Shown: positions 17,225 through 25,255 of the stretch, piece by piece | Numbering within the stretch: position 1 is the stretch's first letter | Layout of the letters: each line of letters begins with the position of its first letter | Source of the DNA: Paraburkholderia metrosideri | GTDB lineage: Bacteria > Pseudomonadota > Gammaproteobacteria > Burkholderiales > Burkholderiaceae | Assembly (NCBI RefSeq): GCF_904848625.1 | Contig: NZ_CAJHCP010000014.1 | Location: 62,001-126,000, forward strand | DNA: 64,000 nt | Direction of reading: 5' to 3' | Translations under genes and position numbers: made by a program | Notes under the pieces: generated by a model | What the model was told of the DNA's origin: nothing | The model's input: the letters and a program-made list of their open reading frames with translations, nothing else | Database searches by the model: none

Positions 17225-17539
17225 ATGAAGAGTTTTGCTATTCAACGAATCATGCTCGGGGCTTCGGTCATGGCGATGGTGGCCGGCAGCATTCCGTCTG
17301 CTGTCGCGCAAGATGCGAGCGGCGTCGTGTCGGCGCAGCAGCCCAGTGCGACGCCCGGGGCGAAGCCGACCAAAGCGCAGCGCAAGGAAGCCCATAAGGA
17401 GGCTCGCGCGAAAAAGAATGCCGAATTGAAGAAGCTCGAGGATGCGGGTTATAAGCCTGCCGCGAACGATCCGAATTATCCGACCGATCTGCAGAACGCC
17501 CAGAAGAAAGCGGGTATCGGCGCGGCCGCGAGCCAGTAA
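17225..17539 (+). CDS. Small secreted DUF4148-like protein
   Basis: A 104-residue protein with a signal peptide (MKSFAIQRIMLGASVMAMVAG, cleavage near AVA-QD) and a mature part rich in Lys, Ala and Glu: KPTKAQRKEAHKEARAKKNAELKKLEDAGYKP, then PNYPTDLQNAQKKAG. This pattern (charged helix, AGYxPxxxDxxYPxxLQxAxxK) is that of DUF4148 proteins, abundant in Burkholderia and of unknown function. The ATG at 17225 is preferred over the adjacent GTG at 17222; GAGGGA lies about 8 bp upstream. It has no operon partners. Confidence 0.8.
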   Translation: MKSFAIQRIMLGASVMAMVAGSIPSAVAQDASGVVSAQQPSATPGAKPTKAQRKEAHKEARAKKNAELKKLEDAGYKPAANDPNYPTDLQNAQKKAGIGAAASQ

Positions 17540-17880
17540 TCGAACAGTCGACGCCCGGCGTGGTGCGAATGGTTTTAATGCGCGTCGGGTGTCGCGAATA
17601 GCATTGTGTTGCGGGGTTGTTCCGCGTGGTCATGTCGTTCGGCATCGACGCGCGAGCGACAGGTAATCCGCAGATAAATGCCGGTGCAGGATATCGGCGC
17701 TTGCGTTCTCACTGGTGCGCCGCCGCATTCCGCGGAAACCGGTCTCTCCGCGATAGTTTTTTGCACTGAAACCGTCTCTATCTGCCTTGGCGCGACATGC
17801 GCCGTGCGTCAGTTCAATCTCGCCAAACCCTTGCCAGGCAAGGCTTCTGGCCGCTGCTAGCGCGTCTTATGCGACCCAGG

Positions 17881-17908
17881 TGTCGCATTTCCTCATGTGG
17901 TTGTCGCA
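17881..17908 (+). promoter_or_regulatory. TGTCGCA direct repeat, 21-bp period (choV)
   Basis: TGTCGCATTT at 17881 and TGTCGCAAAT at 17902 start exactly 21 bp apart, two turns of the helix. AraC-family proteins, whose two HTH motifs contact one face of DNA, typically use such sites. It lies about 380-400 bp upstream of choV, before the repeat array. The likely binder is one of the three GlxA-type regulators. Confidence 0.55.
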
Positions 17909-17977
17909 AATAGTCGGCAACGCGTACTTTTTTCTGGCAACTATGTATGCACAGCGCGGACGGATGTTCGCGACGCA

Positions 17978-18270
17978 GCTTTGCATGGGACGAGAGTAAG
18001 AGCTTTGCACCAACTCTCGTCGACAGCTTTGCATGGGACCGTAGTAAGAGCTTTGCATGGGGTGGGAGTAAGTGCTAAAGCACTAACTCCCACCGACAGC
18101 TAAAGCGCTAACTCCGGTCGACAGCTTTGCATGGGACCGGAGTAAGAGCTTTGCATGGGGTGGGAGTAAGTGCTAAAGCACTAACTCCCACCGACAGCTA
18201 AAGCGCCAACTCTCGTCGACAGCTTTGCATGGGACCGGAGTAAGCGCTAAAGCGCTAACTCCGGTCGACA
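17978..18270 (+). repeat. 98-bp tandem repeat with nested hairpins
   Basis: Full units occupy 18022-18119 and 18120-18217, each beginning GACAGCTTTGCATGGGACC, with partial units before (from 17978) and after (to about 18270). Hairpins: 17989-17997 with 18013-18021; 18061-18076 with 18079-18094; 18159-18174 with 18177-18192; 18233-18248 with 18251-18266. Stem arms differ between hairpins yet stay complementary: GACGAGAGT, GGTGGGAGT and GACCGGAGT each have a matched partner. A related copy lies at 4931-4984. The array ends 18 bp before the choV start. Confidence 0.85.
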
Positions 18271-18284
18271 CAGGAGAGCATTGA

Positions 18285-19463
18285 ATGAATTCCCCCAAGG
18301 TCGTGGTCGAAGGGCTGTGCAAGGTGTTCGGCACCAACCCGAAAGAAGCGCTTGCCATGCTGGCGGCCGGCGCAACGAAGGAAGAAGTGTTCTCGCGTAC
18401 CGGCCAGATCGTCGGCGTTCATAACGTCTCGTTCGATGTGAAAGAAGGCGAAATCTTCGTGCTGATGGGGTTGTCCGGCTCGGGCAAGTCGACGCTGATT
18501 CGCCTGATCAACCGGCTGGTCGAACCGACGGCCGGCAAGGTGCTGATCGACGGCCGCGATGTGGCCAGTGTGCCGCGCTCTGAATTGACCGCGCTGCGCC
18601 GCAAGGACATGAGCATGGTGTTCCAGTCGTTCGCGTTGATGCCGCAGCGTACCGTGCTGTCGAACGCGGCATTCGGGCTCGAAGTGGCGGGCGTGGGTCG
18701 CAAGGAACGCGAGCGGCGTGCGATGACCGTGCTTGAACAGGTTGGCCTTGCGCCGTTCTCGGGGAAACTGCCCGCGCAGTTGTCGGGCGGCATGCAGCAG
18801 CGCGTGGGGCTGGCGCGGGCGCTGGCGGTCAACCCGTCGCTGATGATCATGGACGAGGCGTTCTCCGCGCTCGATCCGCTCAAGCGCAAGGAAATGCAGA
18901 ACGTGTTGCTCGATCTGCAACGCGAACAGCAGCGCACCATTCTGTTCGTGTCGCACGATCTGGAAGAGGCGATGCGTATCGGTACACGTATCGCGATCAT
19001 GGAAGGCGGCCGCGTGGTGCAGGTCGGCACGCCACAGGAAATCATCACGAACCCTGCCGACGATTACGTGCGCGCGTTCTTCGACGGTATCGATACGAGC
19101 CGCTATCTGACTGCTGGCGATCTGATGCAGACCGACGCCGTGCCGGTGATGCAGCACTCGCCGCAGATCGACGCATCGAGTGTCGCCGCCACGCTGAACG
19201 GCAGCGCCGACTACGCGTTCGTGCTCGACAGCGACCGCAAGATTCGCGGCTTCGTATGCCGCGATGCGACGGGCAGCGCGTCGCCCCAACTCAATCAGAT
19301 CGAATGTATTCGCCGCACGACGCCGCTCGACGATGTGGTCGAACGCGTCGTGGCGAGCCGCGCGCCACTGCCGGTTGTCGAAGCGGATGGCTCCTATTGT
19401 GGTTCGGTCAACAAGACGAACGTCCTCAACGTTCTTACGCGCCATCGGAGTTCCCATGTCTGA
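18285..19463 (+). CDS. choV: Choline/betaine ABC transporter ATP-binding protein
   Basis: This 392-residue ProV/OpuAA-type ATPase drives choline and betaine import with ChoW. Walker A LSGSGKST lies at about 63-70, the signature LSGGMQQRVGLARAL at about 166-180, Walker B MIMDEAFSALDPL near 187, and the C-terminus holds a CBS-like region (about 280-390). The N-terminus VVVEGLCKVFGTNPKEAL is typical of the ChoV subfamily. The ATG at 18285 follows AGGAGAG. It overlaps choW by 8 bp. Confidence 0.93.
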   Translation: MNSPKVVVEGLCKVFGTNPKEALAMLAAGATKEEVFSRTGQIVGVHNVSFDVKEGEIFVLMGLSGSGKSTLIRLINRLVEPTAGKVLIDGRDVASVPRSELTALRRKDMSMVFQSFALMPQRTVLSNAAFGLEVAGVGRKERERRAMTVLEQVGLAPFSGKLPAQLSGGMQQRVGLARALAVNPSLMIMDEAFSALDPLKRKEMQNVLLDLQREQQRTILFVSHDLEEAMRIGTRIAIMEGGRVVQVGTPQEIITNPADDYVRAFFDGIDTSRYLTAGDLMQTDAVPVMQHSPQIDASSVAATLNGSADYAFVLDSDRKIRGFVCRDATGSASPQLNQIECIRRTTPLDDVVERVVASRAPLPVVEADGSYCGSVNKTNVLNVLTRHRSSHV

Positions 19464-20358
19464 AGTCATTCCACTTGGTGCCTGGGTCGATCACGGCGTT
19501 CATTATTTGCTGGACCACGACGCAAAAACTTTTGATTCGATCGGCAAGGTGATCGAGAGTTTTGCCGCGATGGTCGAGCACGGTTTGCAGGCGGTGCCGA
19601 TGTGGGCACTGATGGCGATTTTCGTCGGCATCGGGTTGTGGCGCGTGGGCTGGCGTTTCGCGCTATTCACGTTGCTGGCAATGTTGCTGATCTACGGCAC
19701 CGGGTTCTGGGATCAGATGGTGATCACGCTGGGCCTCACGTTGTCGTCGACGTTGATCAGTCTGCTGCTCGGCGTGCCGCTCGGCATCTGGACCGCGAAA
19801 AGCCGCACCGTCGAAATGATCGTGCGTCCCGTGCTCGATCTGATGCAGACCATGCCCGCGTTCGTCTATCTGATTCCGGCCGCGATGCTGTTCGGTCTTG
19901 GCCGCGTGCCGGGCATCCTGTCGACGGTGATCTTCGCGATGCCCCCCGCCGTGCGTCTCACGTCGCTCGGTATCAAGCACGTGAACCGCGAGATTGTCGA
20001 AGCGGGGCAGGCGTTCGGCTGCACGCCGTGGCAGCTGCTCTACAAGGTGCAGTTTCCGAATGCGTTGCCGTCGATCATGACCGGCGTGAACCAGACCATC
20101 ATGATGGCGCTGTCCATGGTGATCATTGCGTCGATGGTCGGCGCGGGCGGTTTGGGCAACGACGTGCTCGCCAGTATCCAGCGGCTCGATATCGGGCTGG
20201 GCTTCGAAAGCGGTCTATCGGTCGTGATGCTCGCGATCATTCTTGACCGCATCACGGAGAGCTTCGGCCGCGCACCGGGGATGGCAAGAGCGCCGCTGCT
20301 GTCGGGCTTGCGCAGCGTGATGAAGGTTCGCCGCGAGCCAGCGGCGCAACACGGCTGA
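19456..20358 (+). CDS. choW: Choline/betaine ABC transporter permease
   Basis: This 300-residue inner-membrane permease of the ProW/OpuAB type has five to six hydrophobic segments; the EAA-type loop EIVEAGQAFGCTPWQLLYKVQ lies near residue 185. The ATG at 19456 lies inside the end of choV; the longer upstream frame is choV in another frame. With ChoV it forms the core transporter. Only one core is seen here against three binding-protein genes. Confidence 0.93.
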   Translation: MSEVIPLGAWVDHGVHYLLDHDAKTFDSIGKVIESFAAMVEHGLQAVPMWALMAIFVGIGLWRVGWRFALFTLLAMLLIYGTGFWDQMVITLGLTLSSTLISLLLGVPLGIWTAKSRTVEMIVRPVLDLMQTMPAFVYLIPAAMLFGLGRVPGILSTVIFAMPPAVRLTSLGIKHVNREIVEAGQAFGCTPWQLLYKVQFPNALPSIMTGVNQTIMMALSMVIIASMVGAGGLGNDVLASIQRLDIGLGFESGLSVVMLAIILDRITESFGRAPGMARAPLLSGLRSVMKVRREPAAQHG

Positions 20359-20365
20359 GCCGCCT

Positions 20366-21364
20366 ATGAAGCGCGACGCGATCACACCGGTTGAACCTGA
20401 AGCGGATTCGCCGCTTGCCAACCTCGCGCATGTCGGCTTTCTGACGCTGCCGAATTTTTCGATGATCGCGTTCACCAGCGCGGTCGAGGTGCTGCGCATG
20501 GCCAACTACGTAGGCCGCGCGCAGCACTACAGGTGGTCGGTCATCACGCCGGATGGCGAGCCGGCGCGAGCCAGCAACGGCATTACAGTGAAGCCCACCA
20601 CGACCCTCGAAGAAGCGGGCATGCCCGACGTGCTGTTCGTCTGCGCAGGCTGGCATGTGCGGGACTACGTGAATGACGCGGTGATCGCGTTGCTACGGGA
20701 CGTGGCGTCGAAAGACATTCCTCTCGGCGGGATTTGCACGGGACCGTATGCGTTGCTCGCCGCAGGTCTGCTCGACGGCTATCGTGCGACCGTGCATTGG
20801 GAGGACATGTCGCCGTTGCACAAAAGCTATCCGCACGTGCGTTTCGCCGACGAACTGTTCGTAATCGACCGGGACCGGATGACCTGCACGGGCGGCACCG
20901 CGCCGCTCGATCTGATGCTGAAGCTGGTCGCCATGCGCCTCGGTCATGCGGTGGCGGCGCAGGTGTCCGAACAGTTCATTGTCGAGCGGATTCGTGGTTC
21001 GACCGACTATCAGCACATTCCCGTGGACGCACGGGTCGGCTTCTCACGCGCGGAGTTGATCGAAGTCGTGCGGCTGATGGAAGCAAATATCGAAGAGCCT
21101 TTATCGCTCGATGAACTCGCGCGGCTCGTGCGGTTATCGCAACGTCATTTGCAGCGCATGTTCAAGATGTTCCTCAGCGTGTCCCCCACGCATTACTACC
21201 TGACTTTGCGCTTGCGACGTGCGCGCGAGTTGTTGCGCAATACCGATGCGTCGATTGCGCGCGTCACTACCGTATGTGGTTTTCATTCGCCGTGTCATTT
21301 CAGCAAAGCTTATCGCGCGCAATTCGGGCATGCGCCGAGTGTCGAGCGACGCCTGTCGGCGTGA
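20366..21364 (+). CDS. GlxA-family AraC regulator in the choline uptake operon
   Basis: This 332-residue regulator has an N-terminal DJ-1/PfpI-like (GATase1-like) domain (about 20-200, with GGICTGPYALLAAGLL around the nucleophile-elbow position) and a C-terminal AraC HTH pair (LSLDELARLVRLSQRHLQRM and HYYLTLRLRRARELL, about 235-330). It starts 7 bp after choW and sits between choW and choX, so it is probably cotranscribed. It closely resembles the GbdR-like protein at 39275 in architecture and many motifs. In Pseudomonas the relatives GbdR, SouR and CdhR sense betaine/dimethylglycine, sarcosine and carnitine; which this one senses is unknown. Confidence 0.9.
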   Translation: MKRDAITPVEPEADSPLANLAHVGFLTLPNFSMIAFTSAVEVLRMANYVGRAQHYRWSVITPDGEPARASNGITVKPTTTLEEAGMPDVLFVCAGWHVRDYVNDAVIALLRDVASKDIPLGGICTGPYALLAAGLLDGYRATVHWEDMSPLHKSYPHVRFADELFVIDRDRMTCTGGTAPLDLMLKLVAMRLGHAVAAQVSEQFIVERIRGSTDYQHIPVDARVGFSRAELIEVVRLMEANIEEPLSLDELARLVRLSQRHLQRMFKMFLSVSPTHYYLTLRLRRARELLRNTDASIARVTTVCGFHSPCHFSKAYRAQFGHAPSVERRLSA

Positions 21365-21430
21365 AAGCGTGAAGGCGTGAAAGCGCGAAGCAGCAGTGAC
21401 TTTAAATAATATCCATTCTGAGGGAATGCC

Positions 21431-22384
21431 ATGAAACGTTTGTGGGCTGCGTCGTTGTGTGTGCTGTCGGTGTCGTCGACGTTGCCGGTCTCGCCGGCTT
21501 TGGCTGCGGAGTCGGCGACCTGTCGCGATGTGCGCTTCGCCGATGTAGGCTGGACCGATATCGCCGCGACGACCGGACTTGCTTCGACGATCCTTGAAGG
21601 TCTTGGCTACAAGCCGACCAAAACGATTGCATCGGTGCCCATTACGTTTGCCGGGGTGAAGAGCAAACAGATCGACGTCTTTCTCGGTTACTGGTCGCCC
21701 ACCATGGACCCGATGATCGATCCGTTCAAAAAGGGCAATCAGCTTACCGTGTTGCCCGCGCCGAATCTGACCGGTGCGAAATACACGCTCGCTGTGCCGG
21801 AATACACCTATCAGGCCGGTATCAAGACATTCGCCGACATCGCGAAGAATTACGACAAGCTCGACGGCAAGATCTACGGGATCGAACCGGGCAATGACGG
21901 CAATGCTGAAATCAAAAAGATGATCGACACCAATCAGTTCGGACTTGGCAAGTTCAAGCTGGTCGAGTCGAGCGAGGCGGGCATGCTCGTCGAAGTGAAT
22001 CGCGCGATTCGCGACAAAAAACCGATTGTGTTTCTCGGCTGGGAACCGCATCCGATGAATGTGCAGATGAAGATCGATTATCTGGCGGGCGGCGATGCGG
22101 TGTTTGGTCCGAATTACGGTGAAGCGAAAGTACTGACCGTCGTGCCCAACGATTATTCGACCCGTTGTCCGAACGTGGCGAAGCTGGTGTCGAATCTGCA
22201 ATTCACGACGGATATCGAGAACCATGTGATGCTTCCGATCATGAACAAGACCGACCCGAACAAGGCCGCGCGTGATTGGCTGAAGGAGAATCCGGCGGTG
22301 CTGGATAAGTGGCTGGCAGGGGTTAAGACGTTTGATGGCAAGGATGGGTTGCCTGCGGTGAAGGCTTATGTAGCAGGGAAATGA
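21431..22384 (+). CDS. choX: Choline/betaine ABC transporter binding protein
   Basis: This 317-residue periplasmic protein has a signal peptide (MKRLWAASLCVL..., cleavage near ALA-AE, residue 26). The mature region has VGWTDIAATTGLAS (about 45) and GYWSPTMDPM (about 88), the OpuAC/ChoX ligand-box regions rich in aromatic residues used for cation-pi binding of trimethylammonium groups. A Cys pair (about residues 31 and 241) is conserved in ChoX-like proteins. It lies 66 bp downstream of the GlxA gene and is a diverged paralogue of the gene at 57082. Confidence 0.9.
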   Translation: MKRLWAASLCVLSVSSTLPVSPALAAESATCRDVRFADVGWTDIAATTGLASTILEGLGYKPTKTIASVPITFAGVKSKQIDVFLGYWSPTMDPMIDPFKKGNQLTVLPAPNLTGAKYTLAVPEYTYQAGIKTFADIAKNYDKLDGKIYGIEPGNDGNAEIKKMIDTNQFGLGKFKLVESSEAGMLVEVNRAIRDKKPIVFLGWEPHPMNVQMKIDYLAGGDAVFGPNYGEAKVLTVVPNDYSTRCPNVAKLVSNLQFTTDIENHVMLPIMNKTDPNKAARDWLKENPAVLDKWLAGVKTFDGKDGLPAVKAYVAGK

Positions 22385-22483
22385 TGAGCGGGCCCTCGCA
22401 CAGTAAAGGCGGCGCGAAGGGCCGCCGCTATCAGCTTCATATCCGTCGAGCTCAACTGAAAGTTTCCTTTTGAACGAGCCCCC

Positions 22484-23566
22484 TCAAATCGCCTGCGCCC
22501 GCCCCGGAAACGTCTCGTTATACCCCGAGCCATCTTCCACTTCCGCCGCCGTACCGCGTTGCTCGCGGTACATCACGGGCGGCAGGCCGAACTGTTTGCG
22601 AAACTCGCGTCCAAGATGCGATGCATCGGAAAAACCGCAACTCGACGCAATGTCCGCCACGGTTTTATCTGAACTTGTCAGTAGCCACGCGGCGGTGCGC
22701 AAACGCACCTGCTTCGCGTATGCCTGCGGCGCCTTGCCGGTTTGTGCCTTGAAAAGCCGTTCAAGCTGACGCGGCGACAGATCGAGCTTGCGCGCCAGTT
22801 CGTCGAGCGATAACGAGCGGCCCACGTGCTGCTCCATCAGCAGGATCGCGCGCTTCACCTTCGGATGCGCGGCGGGCGCCAGTCCCGGTGGATGCGGCTG
22901 CGGCGCGTTGCCTTTCTGCATGTCGTCGACCAGCAGGATGCGCAATGCCTTCTGCACGGTCGCGGTTTCGAAGTGACGCAGCAGGATTGCCGCAGCGACA
23001 TCGATCGACGCGCGTCCGCCGGAACACGTAATGCGCCGGCGATCGATCACGAACAGCCGGTCGGCAACCAGCGACTCTTCATTGACGGACGGAAAGCGCT
23101 CGATGAAATCCCAGTAGTGAAACCAGCTCACGCAGATGCGATGCCCGTCGAGCACGCCCGCGCGCATCAGCGAGAACACGCCGGTGCACATGCCGACCAG
23201 CGTCGCATCGGTCGCAGCCGCGCGGCGGATAAAGGCCAGGGTTGCGTCGTTCGCGGCAGGGCCCGAATGCAGCAGGCCGCCGACCACCACCACGTAATCG
23301 AACGGCTCGGCGTTGTCGAAGGTCTCCCACGGCGTGATCTGGATGCCGCAACTCGCGCGTACCGGAGCGAGGGTTTCCCCTATGACGCTCCACGAGCACC
23401 GCACCGGTTTGCTGAAATCACCTTCGTCCGCGGACAGGCGCAACAGGTCGACGAAACCCGAAAACGCTGTCAGCGTGAAGTTCGGCAACAGAATGATGCC
23501 GAAGCGGATGCGCTGCTTCGAGGTGCCGTCGATCGATTGAGAAGGAAGCGGGTCAGCGGAAATCAT
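22484..23566 (-). CDS. GlxA-family AraC regulator, SouR-like candidate
   Basis: This 360-residue regulator has a DJ-1-like N-terminal domain (RIRFGIILLPNFTLTAFSG onward; LVGMCTGVFSLMRAGVL at the elbow) and a C-terminal AraC DNA-binding domain (LSLDELARKLDLSPRQLERL). The ATG at 23566 is chosen over an upstream GTG (23647) because the first 27 residues have no family match and would cover the candidate operator at 23640. It is divergent from sdaA-soxBDAG. In Pseudomonas aeruginosa SouR controls sarcosine catabolism, so a SouR-like role is inferred from position. Confidence 0.88.
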   Translation of the reverse strand: MISADPLPSQSIDGTSKQRIRFGIILLPNFTLTAFSGFVDLLRLSADEGDFSKPVRCSWSVIGETLAPVRASCGIQITPWETFDNAEPFDYVVVVGGLLHSGPAANDATLAFIRRAAATDATLVGMCTGVFSLMRAGVLDGHRICVSWFHYWDFIERFPSVNEESLVADRLFVIDRRRITCSGGRASIDVAAAILLRHFETATVQKALRILLVDDMQKGNAPQPHPPGLAPAAHPKVKRAILLMEQHVGRSLSLDELARKLDLSPRQLERLFKAQTGKAPQAYAKQVRLRTAAWLLTSSDKTVADIASSCGFSDASHLGREFRKQFGLPPVMYREQRGTAAEVEDGSGYNETFPGRAQAI

Positions 23567-23639
23567 GCGTGCAGCCAGAGCCAATGGAATCAGGGGTGAA
23601 TCAAAGAATAGCAGCATCGCGACTGGCCGCCTGACGGCC

Positions 23640-23673
23640 TGTCGCAAATGCGTCAGAACTCATCGCAAATGCG
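23640..23673 (+). promoter_or_regulatory. TCGCAAATGCG direct repeat, 21-bp period (sdaA)
   Basis: TGTCGCAAATGCG begins at 23640 and CATCGCAAATGCG at 23661: 11 identical bases at an exact 21-bp period. It lies between the divergent GlxA regulator gene and sdaA, 134-167 bp before the sdaA ATG. This is the longest match among the sites in the window and a strong AraC-type operator candidate. Confidence 0.65.
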
Positions 23674-23806
23674 CCGCAGCGCTTGGCCGACGGTGCTGTT
23701 GACGCCACTATCCCACTGTCATGCCGTTTTTATTCTATCGATTCAAATTGACGTGCGGTGCAATAGCGGCATATCCAACCAGGCACCGTCACGTATAAGG
23801 CACGTC

Positions 23807-25201
23807 ATGAACGTCAGCGTCTTCGATCTGTTCAAGATCGGTATCGGTCCTTCGAGCTCGCACACGGTCGGGCCAATGATCGCCGCGTGCCGGTTCGCGT
23901 CGCATATCGAAGATGCCAACCTGCTCGCCTTCGTGCGTCGCGTGAAAGTCGAACTGTTCGGCTCGCTCGGCGCGACCGGTAAGGGCCATGGTACAGATAA
24001 GGCGGTGCTGCTCGGGTTGGAAGGCAATCTGCCCGATCTGATCGACCCGGACCTGATCGAGCCGCGTTTGCGGGCGATTCGCGAGACGAAGCAATTGAAT
24101 CTGCTGGGCAAGCATACGGTGGTATTTGAAGAGCGCGAACAACTCGGCTTTTTTCGCAAGCTGATGCCGGGTGCGCCGGGTTCGAGCATCGTGCATCCGA
24201 ACGGCATGCGGTTTCAGGCCTTCGACGAAAACGGGCAACTGCTGGTCGAGAAAGAGTATTACTCGATCGGTGGCGGCTTCGTGGTCAATCGCGAAGGCGA
24301 TCGCGTGAATGGTGTGCGGGCGGGTGCGGACGTGCCCTATCCGTTTCGTACCGGTGACGACCTGATGCGTGTGTGCCGCGAAACTGGTCTTTCTATCGCA
24401 CAGGTGACGCTGCGCAACGAATGCGCGTCGCGTCCCGAACAGGAGGTGCGTGAAGGGCTGCTAGCCATATGGCGCGCGATGTCGTCCTGTGTCGAGCGCG
24501 GCTGCAAGGTGCGGGGCGAATTGCCCGGTCCGATGCACGTAAAGCGTCGCGCGGCCGATCTCTGCGCGCAATTGCGCTCGCGCTCGGAAGAGTCGCTGCG
24601 CGATCCGCTGTCGATGCTCGATTGGGTCAACCTGTACGCGATGGCCGTCAACGAAGAAAACGCGGCGGGTGGCCGCGTCGTCACCGCACCGACCAACGGC
24701 GCGGCTGGCGTGATTCCCGCTGTGCTGCATTACTACGTGAAGTTCATGCATGCATCGAGCGACGCGGGCATTGTCGACTTTCTGCTGACCGCCGCGGCCA
24801 TTGGGATCATCTACAAGGAAACGGCGTCGATTTCCGGCGCCGAAGTGGGCTGCCAGGGGGAAGTGGGCGTTGCATGTTCGATGGCCGCCGCAGCACTCGC
24901 CGCCGTGATGGGCGGCACGCCGGCCCAGGTCGAAAACGCCGCTGAAATCGGCATGGAACACAACCTCGGCATGACTTGCGATCCGGTCGGCGGACTGGTG
25001 CAGATTCCATGTATCGAACGCAATGCGATGGGCGCGATCAAGGCGCTGAACGCCGCGCGTATGGCGATGAAGGGCGACGGCCAGCATTACGTGTCGCTCG
25101 ACAACGTGATCAAGACGATGCGCGAAACCGGCGCGGATATGAAGACGAAATACAAGGAGACGTCGCGCGGCGGGTTGGCCGTGAACGTCATCGAGTGTTA
25201 G
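23807..25201 (+). CDS. sdaA: L-serine ammonia-lyase
   Basis: This 464-residue iron-sulfur enzyme converts L-serine to pyruvate and ammonia. The N-terminal GIGPSSSHTVGPM is the hallmark of bacterial single-chain serine dehydratases. Cluster cysteines are in GAEVGCQGEVGVACSMA (about 345-360) and in GMTCDPVGGLVQIPCIER (about 388-405). The ATG at 23807 gives the conserved MNVSVFDLFKIG start. It lies 54 bp before soxB in the same direction, so glycine made by sarcosine oxidase and GlyA can be drained as serine to pyruvate. Expected control is by the divergent GlxA regulator. Confidence 0.95.
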   Translation: MNVSVFDLFKIGIGPSSSHTVGPMIAACRFASHIEDANLLAFVRRVKVELFGSLGATGKGHGTDKAVLLGLEGNLPDLIDPDLIEPRLRAIRETKQLNLLGKHTVVFEEREQLGFFRKLMPGAPGSSIVHPNGMRFQAFDENGQLLVEKEYYSIGGGFVVNREGDRVNGVRAGADVPYPFRTGDDLMRVCRETGLSIAQVTLRNECASRPEQEVREGLLAIWRAMSSCVERGCKVRGELPGPMHVKRRAADLCAQLRSRSEESLRDPLSMLDWVNLYAMAVNEENAAGGRVVTAPTNGAAGVIPAVLHYYVKFMHASSDAGIVDFLLTAAAIGIIYKETASISGAEVGCQGEVGVACSMAAAALAAVMGGTPAQVENAAEIGMEHNLGMTCDPVGGLVQIPCIERNAMGAIKALNAARMAMKGDGQHYVSLDNVIKTMRETGADMKTKYKETSRGGLAVNVIEC

Positions 25202-25255
25202 GCAACACACCAGCCTCGACGAAGCATTCAGCACGAGTATTCACAAGGACCAACG

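Larger units (their letters stand above)
17540..18284. other. Long region upstream of choV with repeats
   Basis: I see no convincing gene in these 745 bp. The left half is featureless to about 17880. Then come the 21-bp-period direct repeat (17881-17908) and the 98-bp tandem array with hairpins (17978-18270), followed by AGGAGAG and the choV ATG. Confidence 0.6.

Noticed and set aside
17678..17860. 60-residue frame before choV
   Set aside because: No ribosome-binding site and no protein-like pattern; likely chance.
17978..18270. CRISPR array
   Set aside because: The units are 98-bp tandem copies without unique spacers, and no cas genes are present.
22408..22426. GC-rich hairpin after choX as terminator
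   Set aside because: The stem is only 6 bp with a 7-nt loop and no U-tract follows.
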